A DNA stretch of 64,000 nt from Anaerolineales bacterium (GTDB taxonomy: Bacteria; Chloroflexota; Anaerolineae; Anaerolineales; E44-bin32). Both the position numbers and the translations under genes were made by a program. The stretch lies in NCBI GenBank assembly GCA_029210945.1, contig JARGGH010000003.1:62001-126000 (forward strand), written 5' to 3'. The stretch's first letter is position 1; each line of letters begins with the position of its first letter. Shown here piece by piece: positions 55,917 to 64,000 of the stretch. A model generated the notes under the pieces. It made no database searches, had not been told where the DNA came from, and worked only from the letters and a program-made list of their open reading frames with translations.

Positions 55917-56887
55917 ACCCAGGCCGCCCGATCGAAACACGGACCAGACTCTTCACGATTCCTTCGGTGATTGCCCTGACGCTGCTGATGCTGTGCATGA
56001 CGCTCACCACCCGATCTGAAGCAAGCCGATTCATGCAGACATCGCCTGAGGACGCGCTCCGGAAAAGCCTCGCTGCCGAGGGGATCGGGGTCACCAGAGT
56101 GCTCCTGGAAGGACAGCGCATCGGCATTGCTTACAAGCAATCCCCGGGTGTCGACATAGAGAGCATGTTTTTCACCTGGCTGACGGTGATGCAGGCCGCG
56201 GTCGAAGAGTTCCCGGAAGTGGAGGAAGTGCTGGTCATCGTCGAAAATTGGGAGACGCCGTTCTTGCTCATTTCCGCTGGAAGGCCGTCGATCGACGCTG
56301 CGCTTGCCGGCACACTTCCGCTGGCGGATTTCTTCGCCGGCCTCGGTGTGGAGGATGTGCGCAGCCCCGGAGATAAGATCGAGGATTCGCTGCTCAAAGC
56401 GGGGATTTTCGACGCCGATCTGGTCGTTGGGTCAGGGGAGATACGGGTCGAGCTGCAGCGCCCGCTCGTGGGGCCTCCGGATGAGATCATCTCCTTGCTC
56501 TCGACCGTGCTCTCGCGCGTCGTGCTTCACGCACCCGAAAATGCAGCCCTGCGCCTGCAGATGTGGACGCCCGCTGGAAACCCCGTCTCGTTCGTGACAA
56601 ACACTTCCGCAGTGCGCGCCTATCTCTCGGGCCAATCATCGTCCGCAGAACTGTTCTCGAGTCTTGCAGTAGAGGGATTGAACCGCGAGGCAGACGCGCA
56701 GCCAGCAGTTGCAGCCTGGATCTGGGGAGGCGTTTATCTGTTGGGCGGTTCACTGGCGGGCATCGCCGGGCTGGGTTTTCGCCGGCGATTGCTGCGGAAT
56801 CGGGCGCTCTTCTGGGTCATTTTGCTGGCTGCGATCGCAAGCGCGCTGCTCGGATTGCTAATCATGGTGATCGCCATAATCGCTTAA
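55913..56887 (+). CDS. Membrane-anchored extracytoplasmic partner of the TSP3 protein
   Basis: 324 residues. N-terminal signal or anchor helix (about 17-33), an extracytoplasmic domain of two similar-sized alpha/beta segments (about 40-255), then two C-terminal helices (about 265-285 and 297-322) with RRRLLRNR between. The ATGA overlap with the TSP3 gene indicates coupled production, so the two proteins may form a surface complex. No family recognised. Confidence 0.75.
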   Translation: MNPGRPIETRTRLFTIPSVIALTLLMLCMTLTTRSEASRFMQTSPEDALRKSLAAEGIGVTRVLLEGQRIGIAYKQSPGVDIESMFFTWLTVMQAAVEEFPEVEEVLVIVENWETPFLLISAGRPSIDAALAGTLPLADFFAGLGVEDVRSPGDKIEDSLLKAGIFDADLVVGSGEIRVELQRPLVGPPDEIISLLSTVLSRVVLHAPENAALRLQMWTPAGNPVSFVTNTSAVRAYLSGQSSSAELFSSLAVEGLNREADAQPAVAAWIWGGVYLLGGSLAGIAGLGFRRRLLRNRALFWVILLAAIASALLGLLIMVIAIIA

Positions 56888-56992
56888 GCCACGACCCCGG
56901 CCGCCCGTTCAACAGGCGCCTCCAGGCGATCAACCCCAGCCGCGGCCGGCACTCGTTCGAAAGTCGCCCAAGACACCCGGCACACGACGGGC

Positions 56993-58255
56993 TCATTCGA
57001 GATCGAAAGCCCACTCCCCGGCACGCATTACTGCTTCGGTCGCACCGGTGGATGTGACCCCATCGATATCGAGGGCCGCAGAACCGATCATAAAATCGAC
57101 GTGCACCCGGCTGCTGTTGCCCCCCTGTTCACTGAACGCCTCGTCGCTTAATGATGCGCCGTCCGCCATCGTAAATTTATAAGCCCGGCCGAGTGCGAGG
57201 TGCGAGGCTGCGTTCTCATCGTAGAGCGCATTGTAGTAAAGCAGCCCGGATTGCGAGATCGAGGAGCTATTCGGTACGAGGGCGACCTCGCCCAAATGTT
57301 GTGCGCCCTCATCAGTGTTAATGATATTCTGCAGCACATGCTCGCCCCTGGAAGCGTTGAAGCGCACCACTTTCCCGGCCTCAAATTCGAGTTCGAAATC
57401 TTCAATCAGGTTGCCAGCGTGCGAGAGTGGCTTTGTAGCCCTGACCTTGCCTTCGACTCGACTAAGGTGAGGGAGTGTAAATACCTCTTCGGTGGGCAGG
57501 TTTGCGGCAAATTCGATCCCCGCTTTACTTTTGGTCTTGCCGCCATGCCAGATATGACCTTCGGGGAGTCCCACGCTGAGTTCGGTTCCTGGCCCGGTGT
57601 ATGTCAGGGAGCGATAAGCCTTCTGGTTAAGGTAATTACAAACGCCATGGAGCGCCGCCAGGCGTTTCTCCCAGACCGCGATTGGATCATCTTCGTCTAG
57701 TTGCAGAGTTTCGAAGATTTGCTCCCATAGTCGCTCGATGCGCTCCTCCGCCGGGACCTCCGGGAAAACCAGATCCGCCCAGCCTTGGACCGGTGCGCAG
57801 ATCACATTCCAATTGATCGCGTTGGAAGTCACATATTCCAGCGCCGGCCCAAAATGTCTGTAAGCCGTCTGCATCGCCTGATCCACTTTTTCCGGATCCT
57901 GATCCGCCACCAGCTGTGGATCTTCGGCGTTAATAACCAATGTGGGGTCGCCGCGCTCTAAGTATTCATGCAGAGCGCTGACAAACCATTGAGGATACTC
58001 ATCATAGGAATCATCCGGTGCCATCTCGAAACGGATCCGTTCGAGCTCTTGATCCGCCCAGATTACGTCCACATATCGCGCCCCTGCCCGGTAGGCAGCC
58101 CGGGCCAACTCACGCACGAATGGAGCCAGCTCGGGGGGCACGCCGCGGTTAAGCCATCTCCCCAGAATCAACAACCGCTGTCCGGGCTGCAGATTGTTCC
58201 CGACCCGAATGGCAAGTTCAGCATACTTCTCAAGATTCTTCTGGAATTCCGACAT
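56993..58255 (-). CDS. M29-family metallo-aminopeptidase (second)
   Basis: 420 residues, a full-length AmpS/PepS-type M29 enzyme: LQPGQRLLI near the start, VGLPEGHIWHGGKTKSKAGIEFAANLPTEEVFT with metal-binding glutamate, DEGAQHLGEVALVPNSSSIS, and VHVDFMIGS carrying the final histidine/aspartate. It differs from the 44989 protein by an N-terminal insertion and the NLPTEEV variant, so they belong to separate subfamilies. Confidence 0.92.
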   Translation of the reverse strand: MSEFQKNLEKYAELAIRVGNNLQPGQRLLILGRWLNRGVPPELAPFVRELARAAYRAGARYVDVIWADQELERIRFEMAPDDSYDEYPQWFVSALHEYLERGDPTLVINAEDPQLVADQDPEKVDQAMQTAYRHFGPALEYVTSNAINWNVICAPVQGWADLVFPEVPAEERIERLWEQIFETLQLDEDDPIAVWEKRLAALHGVCNYLNQKAYRSLTYTGPGTELSVGLPEGHIWHGGKTKSKAGIEFAANLPTEEVFTLPHLSRVEGKVRATKPLSHAGNLIEDFELEFEAGKVVRFNASRGEHVLQNIINTDEGAQHLGEVALVPNSSSISQSGLLYYNALYDENAASHLALGRAYKFTMADGASLSDEAFSEQGGNSSRVHVDFMIGSAALDIDGVTSTGATEAVMRAGEWAFDLE

Positions 58256-58395
58256 CAGAACGCTCCTTGTTTACATAATTAGACACGATCACATCTTTCG
58301 CTCCAGTTAGGGACAAGGCTTCCCGGGATTATTCCTTCCTGATCAAGTTCGGATACACTCTACGTGGCATTCGTCCTCCAGGAAAGGAAACTCCG

Positions 58396-59805
58396 GTGCG
58401 GCTCTTTGAAATCTTGACCCTCCTCCTGCTGAGCATCAACGTGATCTGGATCAGTCTCGATCGAAAGCGCCGGGCGCTTCACACCATTTTAGTTTGGATA
58501 GGCGCTCTCATGCCAGTTCTGCAGATAATCCTCGAAGGTCCCCGCTGGCAGATGATCCCGGCCTACGCGCTCACCGCGATTGTTCTGATTGCCTGGCTTA
58601 TGGGCAGAGGATTGGACAGGTCTGAGAAGCGGCCTCCAGCGTTGCGATGGGGGATGCGGTCGCTGCTGTTCCTGATCCTGATCATCAGCATAAGCCTCCC
58701 TGTGATTTTGCCGGTCCCCGGGCTGCAGGCACCCGGCGGGGAGTATGCCGTGGGGACCACAACCCTGCATCTCATCGATCACGATCGGAACGATCCCTAC
58801 GCTCCTGACCCGTCAATGGCGAGGGAACTGCTGGTCCAGGTCTGGTACCCGGCTGAAGCCGGCGGCTCAGCCGAGTATGCGCCCTGGATGGAATCCGCCG
58901 CCATAGTTGCGCCACGGATCGCCGCCTGGCTCGATCTCCCATCGTTTTTCCTGAACCATCTCCGCCTGGCCGAATCGAATGCGCTTCTCGATGCCAGAGC
59001 CCTCGATTCGGCAGCCCCATACCCTGTGCTGCTTTTCTCGCATGGATACGGGGGGTTCCGCGCCCAGAACACGAACCAGGCACAGGAACTTGCCAGTCAC
59101 GGGTTCATCGTCTTTGCGGTCGAGCACACGTACGGCGCAGTCGTGACGGTATTTCCCGATGGCCGCGTCGCCGACCATAACCCGGATACGCTCCCGGATG
59201 GGTTGTCTGATCAGGAATCGCTCGAAGCCACCCGCGCCCTCGGCGAGCAATGGGCGCGTGATTTGGGGTTCGCCCTGCATACGATCGATGATTTGAACGA
59301 TGGCCAACCCGTGGATATCTTCCATGGCCTGATCGACACCGCTTCGGTGGGCGTGTACGGACACTCAACCGGCGGCGGCGCGGCGATCGAATTCTGCACG
59401 CAGGACCAGCGCTGCGACGCGGTCCTGACGATGGACCCCTACATGAAACCGGTCTCCGCTCAATCTCTCGAAACAGGCTTGTCCGTCCCCGCCTTGCACA
59501 TGTTCAGCGAGGGTTGGCCCAGCGAAGAGAACATGAGCCGGTTCGATGTCTTTGCACAGGCCTCGGCGGGACGCCTGATGAGCATAACCATCGCGGGCAC
59601 GGAACATTACGATTTCAGCGACCTGCCGCTGCTCACGCCGCTCGCCCACACGATCGGTCTGAAAGGCCCGCTACCGGGGCCGCGCGTGATCGAAATCCTC
59701 AACACGCTTTCGGTTTCTTTTTTCGAACAGACACTGATGATCCCCGTCGGTCCAGGCTACACGCTTCCGCTGGAACACTTCCCGGAGGTCAGCCTGTTTC
59801 CATAA
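58396..59805 (+). CDS. Membrane-tethered alpha/beta hydrolase (PAF-acetylhydrolase-like)
   Basis: 469 residues, GTG start after GGAAAGGAAAC. Four hydrophobic helices (about 4-20, 30-48, 55-72, 88-106) precede an alpha/beta hydrolase domain. Oxyanion segment FSHGYGGFR (about 214-222), nucleophile Ser324 in GHSTGGG, acid Asp347 in TMDPYMKP and a late histidine in GTEHYDFSD. This layout matches platelet-activating-factor acetylhydrolase-like lipases; lipid or ester substrate is inferred. Confidence 0.87.
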   Translation: MRLFEILTLLLLSINVIWISLDRKRRALHTILVWIGALMPVLQIILEGPRWQMIPAYALTAIVLIAWLMGRGLDRSEKRPPALRWGMRSLLFLILIISISLPVILPVPGLQAPGGEYAVGTTTLHLIDHDRNDPYAPDPSMARELLVQVWYPAEAGGSAEYAPWMESAAIVAPRIAAWLDLPSFFLNHLRLAESNALLDARALDSAAPYPVLLFSHGYGGFRAQNTNQAQELASHGFIVFAVEHTYGAVVTVFPDGRVADHNPDTLPDGLSDQESLEATRALGEQWARDLGFALHTIDDLNDGQPVDIFHGLIDTASVGVYGHSTGGGAAIEFCTQDQRCDAVLTMDPYMKPVSAQSLETGLSVPALHMFSEGWPSEENMSRFDVFAQASAGRLMSITIAGTEHYDFSDLPLLTPLAHTIGLKGPLPGPRVIEILNTLSVSFFEQTLMIPVGPGYTLPLEHFPEVSLFP

Positions 59806-59901
59806 GGTCTGTCAGGCGTTCTCCACATGACGAGAGGCGCGGCCCTCCGGCGCTGCGGGGAAGGTGTGTAATATTTTCGCCTCTTGCGGCAATACGCTTG
59901 C

Positions 59902-61410
59902 TCACTTCAACCCGTAGAGATCCCCAAATTTCTTCTTAAGGTAGTCGATGTACGACTGTACCTGGATCGGGCCGCCGGTGGCGCGCTCGATGAGCTCGGA
60001 TGGCGTGTATTTGCGGCCATGGCGGTAGATGTTCTCCTTCATCCACGAACCCAGCAGCTCGAACGAGCCTTCGCTCGTTTGCGCGCCGATTTCGGGCAGA
60101 TCCTGAAGCGCGGCTTTATAGAACTGCGCGCTGAGCACATTCCCCAGGGTGTACCCCTGGAAGACGCCTCCGATTCGACCGGCATACCAGTGCACATCCT
60201 GAAGCACCCCATCACGGTCGTCCGGCGCACTCACACCCATATCCGACTCGTAACGGGCGTCCCAGGCTTCAGGCAGATCCGAAACAGGCAGTGTCCCATT
60301 CAATAGCTGCTTTTCGAGCTCAAAGCGGATCATGACGTGCAGGTTGTAGGTGACCTCATCCGCGTCCGTGCGGATCAGCGATGGTGTGACCTTGTTAATC
60401 GCCTTGTAAAAGGTCGCCAACGAGACTCGCCCCAATTGTTCAGAAAAGATGGATTGAAGCCGGGGATAGTAGTGCTCCCAGAACGCCAGGCTGCGGCCGA
60501 CGATATTCTCCCAGAGCCGTGACTGGCTTTCATGCACACCGGAGGAGGCACCATCCGCCAGCGGTAGCCCTTCATAAGCCGGATCAATGCCCTGTTCGTA
60601 CATTCCGTGACCCGCTTCGTGGAGCGTGCCAAAAAGGGCTTCGGTTATGTCATTCTCCTTGATGCGGGTCGTTATGCGCACGTCGCCGATCGAAAAGGCA
60701 GTCGTGAATGGGTGTGGGCTGAGATCCTCCCTCCCGCGATCAAAGTCATAGCCAAATTCGCGGATGACCGTCTTTCCGAATTCAAGTTGAGCCTCGGCAG
60801 GAAAATGCTGCTTCAAACAGCTGTCATCGACTTCAGTCGCTTCAGAGATTGACTGAACAAGCGGGACTAACGCCTCGCGCAGCTCCCTGAACAGTTCGCC
60901 CAGAAGGGCGACCGTCATCCCCTCGTCGGTGAGATCGATGAGCGGGTCTGCGACATGCTCAAACCCGGGGAAGAATCCAGAAAGCTGCGGGCTGAAATCC
61001 AGCGTCTTTTCCAGCATCGGCTCAAGCGCCTTGAAATCATCAGCGGGGCGCGCCGTAGTCCATGCTTGATAAGTCGTCGTTTGATGCTCGTTGAACGCCG
61101 ACACGAAGTCTGCCGGTATGCGCGCGGCCCTTTCGTAGTCACGTCGCGTGACCCGGATCAACGCTGCCTCGTCGCCGTCATCAGGTAGATCTGCCGCATC
61201 ACGTTCGAGTCGATCCAGCAAATGCCCGATCTCCGGATCTGTGAGCTTCTCATGCGCCAGGCGCGCGACGACCGCCATCTGCCTTCCGCGTGCCGCTGCG
61301 CCTCCCGGGGGCATATAAGTTGTCTGATCCCAACCGAGGACGGAGGAGACAGCATTAAGAGCCTGAACCTCCTGAAGGCGCCATTTCAACTCTTCCAGCC
61401 TTTTCTTCAT
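59902..61410 (-). CDS. M32 (Taq-type) metallocarboxypeptidase
   Basis: 502 residues, cytoplasmic zinc carboxypeptidase of the M32 family. Zinc motif HEAGH at 264-268 in FGTLHEAGHGMYEQG, then SSGVHESQSRLWEN (third ligand glutamate), DEVTYNLHVMIRFELEK, and YTLGNVLSAQFY near the end, all family signatures. Fits general protein turnover together with the two M29 aminopeptidases. Confidence 0.95.
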   Translation of the reverse strand: MKKRLEELKWRLQEVQALNAVSSVLGWDQTTYMPPGGAAARGRQMAVVARLAHEKLTDPEIGHLLDRLERDAADLPDDGDEAALIRVTRRDYERAARIPADFVSAFNEHQTTTYQAWTTARPADDFKALEPMLEKTLDFSPQLSGFFPGFEHVADPLIDLTDEGMTVALLGELFRELREALVPLVQSISEATEVDDSCLKQHFPAEAQLEFGKTVIREFGYDFDRGREDLSPHPFTTAFSIGDVRITTRIKENDITEALFGTLHEAGHGMYEQGIDPAYEGLPLADGASSGVHESQSRLWENIVGRSLAFWEHYYPRLQSIFSEQLGRVSLATFYKAINKVTPSLIRTDADEVTYNLHVMIRFELEKQLLNGTLPVSDLPEAWDARYESDMGVSAPDDRDGVLQDVHWYAGRIGGVFQGYTLGNVLSAQFYKAALQDLPEIGAQTSEGSFELLGSWMKENIYRHGRKYTPSELIERATGGPIQVQSYIDYLKKKFGDLYGLK

Positions 61411-61621
61411 GATCCCTTCCTGTCTCTTAGTTAGGTACTGAACGGGACTACTGACCTCAATAGATTGTAGACCTATTCACATTCTCGAGCGCCTGCCATA
61501 GTACCCTTCTAAACACACATTAGGTCCGCTCTTGACAGGCTGATCCTTTGAAGCGCGGGAACAAACATGCTGCCTTGAGCGTCTGAACAATAGATCCTGA
61601 GGCGTAAACGGGAGATCCGTT

Positions 61622-62038
61622 ATGTTATCGATACGAATGAAAACAGCAGGTTTGCTCGTCGTACTCGTTGCCCTGAGTGCCTGCGGTACGGTGCTGAGAG
61701 GCGTGGACCCGCTGGAAGGAACCCGCTGGACCCTGGAATCGATCGGTTCAACGGTCGCGCCAGGGGATCGCGCCCCGACGTTGGAATTCTCCGGGGGGAA
61801 AGCGCGCGGTTCTGCGGGCTGCAACTCATTTCAGGGCGAATACTCATCTTCAAGCAATAAGCTCAATTTTTCCGACCTGATGATGACATTAATGGCCTGC
61901 CCCGACTCAGAAGGAGTGATGGAGTTGGAACAGGAGTACTTTGCCGCCCTCCAAACGGCGGGGCAGTTCGAGCTTTCTGAAGGCCGGCTTTCGATAACTG
62001 CCGTAGATGGCCGGACACTGATTTTCACCGCCCGGTAA
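61622..62038 (+). CDS. META-domain (HslJ-like) lipoprotein
   Basis: 138 residues. Signal with lipobox LSAC (Cys21), then a single META domain: GTRWTLESIG, PTLEFSGGKARGSAGCNSFQGEY, MMTLMACPDSEGVMELEQEYFAAL and TLIFTAR. The CN and ACP cysteine positions are typical. META/HslJ proteins are envelope proteins tied to stress or antibiotic resistance; role here unknown. GGGAGATC ribosome site. Confidence 0.9.
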   Translation: MLSIRMKTAGLLVVLVALSACGTVLRGVDPLEGTRWTLESIGSTVAPGDRAPTLEFSGGKARGSAGCNSFQGEYSSSSNKLNFSDLMMTLMACPDSEGVMELEQEYFAALQTAGQFELSEGRLSITAVDGRTLIFTAR

Positions 62039-62237
62039 TCGTACCACTTACCGCCAGGTCGTTTGATAGCTCCCTGGTAATCGCCCGTTTCCACTGGAGC
62101 ACGCCTTGCGTGCATTGAAAAGCAACCCGTCTCTGAAACCGCGCTCTCCTGGTTTCACAGGCGTTCTACTTTGTCGCCAGGATATAACCGGCTGCGTTCC
62201 CTGTTCATGCTGGCCATGTGAACGGCTCCGCAAACCA

Positions 62238-62837
62238 CTAGAGGTCCAGCCGAAAACCGGCCCTCTGGTTCGGGACGGGTGAAGGCGCTCTGAGCGTGAA
62301 CATGCTGTGGATCTGAGTGCAGAAGTCTCCGAGTGGATCCAGAATCATCTGATGAAAGGATTGGACAGCCCCTTGGAACAAATACTCGGCCAAAGATGTC
62401 CCCATCTCCCCGGTTTTGTTCGCCACCAGCGTCAGATTGGCCTCGGCCGCGGCCATCAGGACCTGGAAGCGCGTCTTGCGCCGGCCGAAGTAGCGGGCCT
62501 CCCACAGAGTGCGGGGACAATTGTGGCGGACGCCGAGCTGCACCAGGCGCGCCAGGCGATGTTCAGCGACCTGGCGCATGCGTTTGTAGCGGCCGAACCC
62601 GGGGCTGTTCTGCAACGCCCGCGCCTGCTGCAGCAGGCCTTCTTGGGGATGCAGGGAGATCGTGCGTCCGCGGCCCGGTTGGGCCCGGGTGCACTGCTCG
62701 CGCAGCGGACAGGGATCACAGACTGCGGCGTCAAATTGAAAGGCCTGCTCCTTGTGGGGCACGCCACGGCGGTCGGTCCACTGGCCCCTGCCGACGATCT
62801 TGCTCGTGGTCTGCCCCGCCGGGCAGGTGCAGGTCAT
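62238..62837 (-). CDS. IS1182-like transposase, C-terminal part (second frame)
   Basis: 199 residues starting MTCTCPAGQTTSKIV, with the CDPCPLREQCT cysteine cluster and MRQVAEHRLARLVQLGVRHNCPRTLWEARYFGRRKTRFQVLMAAAEANL, the glutamate-containing C-terminal signature of DDE_Tnp_1_6/IS1182 transposases. Its ATG overlaps the stop of the upstream frame (ATGA). In this frame the reading stays open upstream through VFPKEAFEIDLEA, which fits smoothly onto the upstream part, so a single protein made by -1 frameshift is likely. Confidence 0.8.
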   Translation of the reverse strand: MTCTCPAGQTTSKIVGRGQWTDRRGVPHKEQAFQFDAAVCDPCPLREQCTRAQPGRGRTISLHPQEGLLQQARALQNSPGFGRYKRMRQVAEHRLARLVQLGVRHNCPRTLWEARYFGRRKTRFQVLMAAAEANLTLVANKTGEMGTSLAEYLFQGAVQSFHQMILDPLGDFCTQIHSMFTLRAPSPVPNQRAGFRLDL

Positions 62838-64000
62838 GGCTTCCAGATCGATCTCGAAGGCCTCTTTGGGAAAAACCCCCGGTTGGTCCGTTTGGGCACC
62901 TTGGCCACGAGCTTGCGTCCCTCCTGCTCGAACGCCTCCCGGGTTGCCCCGTCACCAAAGGCGCAGTCCGCAACCGCTTCCTCGACCCTGAGGCCTGCGT
63001 TGGCTTCGCTTTGCTCAACCAATTCCAGCGCGCCCTGGCTGTCGGGTGCGTTGCCCGCAAGCACCTCCAGCCCTGTGATCAACTGGCTCTCAGGCTCGAC
63101 CGCGATCGAGAGCTTATGCCCTTCGAAGCGGTTGCTGTGGCTCTTGTGGCCGTAGCGCATGTCCGGATCATGAACGGAGACGATGCGGTCCTTCGCGACC
63201 CCTCGCTTCAGGCGAGGACCGCCTGGACCCTCGTCTTCCTCGTCCTCTTCTGCCGGGTCCCGCTCGATGTCCTGGGCCAGAAGCTGGGTCAGCAGCTCGG
63301 CGGCGGCCCGAATTTGCCGTTCTTCCTCGCTGCCCTCCGGGACCGTGTTCAACCGCTCTCGGACAATCGCCAGCAGCCGGTCGGCGTCGGCGACGATGCT
63401 GACCAGGAACGCCCGGCGCGCCTCTTCGTCGTCCCAATCGATGTCCGCTTCCCCCTTGACGCTGGTGCCGAAATAGCGACCGAAGTTGTACTTGTCGGCC
63501 CATTTCTCAGGTCTGAGGCCCTCCAGCCGTTTGGCCAGGCCCCAGATCAGCTTTTTGATCCCGTCGGCCAGCAGGTTATAGGTGTCCTTGACCGCACCCC
63601 GGCCCAGAATCGGCGTGGTGTCCAGCGCGAGGCTGCCTTTGCCCCCGGTCAGATAGCCTTGCTCCCGCGCGAACTCCAGGCTGCGCAGGAAGATCGCCTG
63701 CGCTTTCTCGTGCAGGATCAGCTGCGAACGGAAGAGCTGCAAAGTGCTCTTTGCGAAAGGACGCTCGTCCAGTTCCACCCCCAGCGCGACCTTCCAGCGC
63801 ATGTCGTAATCGGCGCGGGCCTTGGCTTCCTCATCGGAGACCCCGTCGTGGGCCTGCAGGAGCAGCGCAGCCGCCAACATGCTGGGCAGCACACTGGGCC
63901 GACCGTTGTCGTCACAGTACAGCTCGGCGAAGTCTTCGTCCCGGAACAGCTCGTACCCGTGTCGGGCCAGGAAGCCGTAGAAGGTGTCCTCACCGACGAA
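62834..64000 (-). CDS. IS1182-like transposase, N-terminal and central part (first frame, partial)
   Basis: Open from the window edge to a stop at 62834. Contains the helical N-terminal domain (YDMRWKVALGVELDERPFAKSTLQLFRSQL), the first catalytic aspartate in LALDTTPILGRGAVKDTYNLL, and the second in IVSVHDPDMRYGHKSHSNRFEGHK, plus the VLAGNAPDSQGALELVEQ segment. The start codon is outside the window. The frame ends 12 codons after a CCCAAAG heptamer. Confidence 0.85.
   Translation of the reverse strand, partial: FVGEDTFYGFLARHGYELFRDEDFAELYCDDNGRPSVLPSMLAAALLLQAHDGVSDEEAKARADYDMRWKVALGVELDERPFAKSTLQLFRSQLILHEKAQAIFLRSLEFAREQGYLTGGKGSLALDTTPILGRGAVKDTYNLLADGIKKLIWGLAKRLEGLRPEKWADKYNFGRYFGTSVKGEADIDWDDEEARRAFLVSIVADADRLLAIVRERLNTVPEGSEEERQIRAAAELLTQLLAQDIERDPAEEDEEDEGPGGPRLKRGVAKDRIVSVHDPDMRYGHKSHSNRFEGHKLSIAVEPESQLITGLEVLAGNAPDSQGALELVEQSEANAGLRVEEAVADCAFGDGATREAFEQEGRKLVAKVPKRTNRGFFPKRPSRSIWKP

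Larger units (their letters stand above)
62238..64000 (-). mobile_element. IS1182-like insertion sequence (partial, cut by right edge)
   Basis: Most of a transposase in two overlapping frames; the 5' end lies beyond the window. The inner terminal repeat should be somewhere in 62039-62237, but with only one end visible it cannot be placed. A 7-bp inverted repeat TGAAACC/GGTTTCA is at 62134-62157. Confidence 0.8.

Noticed and set aside
62134-62157. Inverted repeat TGAAACC/GGTTTCA as the IS end
   Set aside because: Only one end of the element is in the window, so a terminal repeat cannot be matched.

Overview
The window is a continuous piece of a GC-rich bacterial chromosome. It most resembles a Chloroflexota (Anaerolineae-like) genome. 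This rests on the dcw gene order with CvpA-like and small unknown genes inserted, the BldC-type HTH/FIST/multi-PAS kinase group, several proteins with TP-rich stalks, and two M29 aminopeptidases. The taxonomic call is inference and no 16S rRNA gene is present.

1-17,000: an almost complete division and cell-wall (dcw) cluster reads leftwards: mraZ, rsmH, ftsL-like, ftsI, murF, mraY, a small unknown, murD, ftsW, murG, a CvpA-like membrane protein, murC, a 58-residue unknown, murB, ddl, ftsQ, ftsA and the start of ftsZ. Most junctions overlap by 1-8 bases, which suggests translational coupling. Upstream of mraZ are four GTGGG boxes at exactly 10-bp spacing beside a -10 hexamer, as expected for MraZ autoregulation. 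The RNase P RNA gene follows, with its own promoter and terminator.

17,400-22,200: mixed housekeeping genes. These are an FmdB-type zinc ribbon protein, a metallo-beta-lactamase-fold protein with an altered metal motif, a concanavalin-like hypothetical read from a probably leaderless promoter, tRNA-Phe, a CcrM-like adenine methyltransferase, tRNA-Gly and tRNA-Cys.

22,200-29,300: an N-type rotary ATPase operon in the order atpD-C-Q-R-B-E-F-A-G. It has a b-delta fusion subunit and a two-carboxylate c subunit. A gene for a DarA/YaaQ-type (c-di-AMP receptor, PII-like) protein sits between atpA and atpG and overlaps atpA. This is the most interesting arrangement in the window.

29,650-35,030: a compact signalling group of a BldC/MerR-type HTH protein, a FIST-domain sensor and a 1319-residue PAS/GAF hybrid histidine kinase with a terminal receiver.

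35,000-50,000: a permease with two Usp domains, a TP-stalk lipoprotein, RtcA, a DMT exporter, a RibD-C reductase, four MFS transporters (two closely related), an M29 aminopeptidase and RmuC. A broken surE remnant follows.

50,400-62,000: two cold-shock genes that share conserved long leaders, a second TP-stalk lipoprotein, an ACT-domain protein, a secreted TSP3 protein coupled to a membrane-anchored partner, a second M29 peptidase, a membrane-tethered alpha/beta hydrolase, an M32 carboxypeptidase and a META lipoprotein. The right edge enters an IS1182-like transposase split into two frames at a plausible -1 slippery heptamer. No CRISPR array, prophage or restriction endonuclease was seen.
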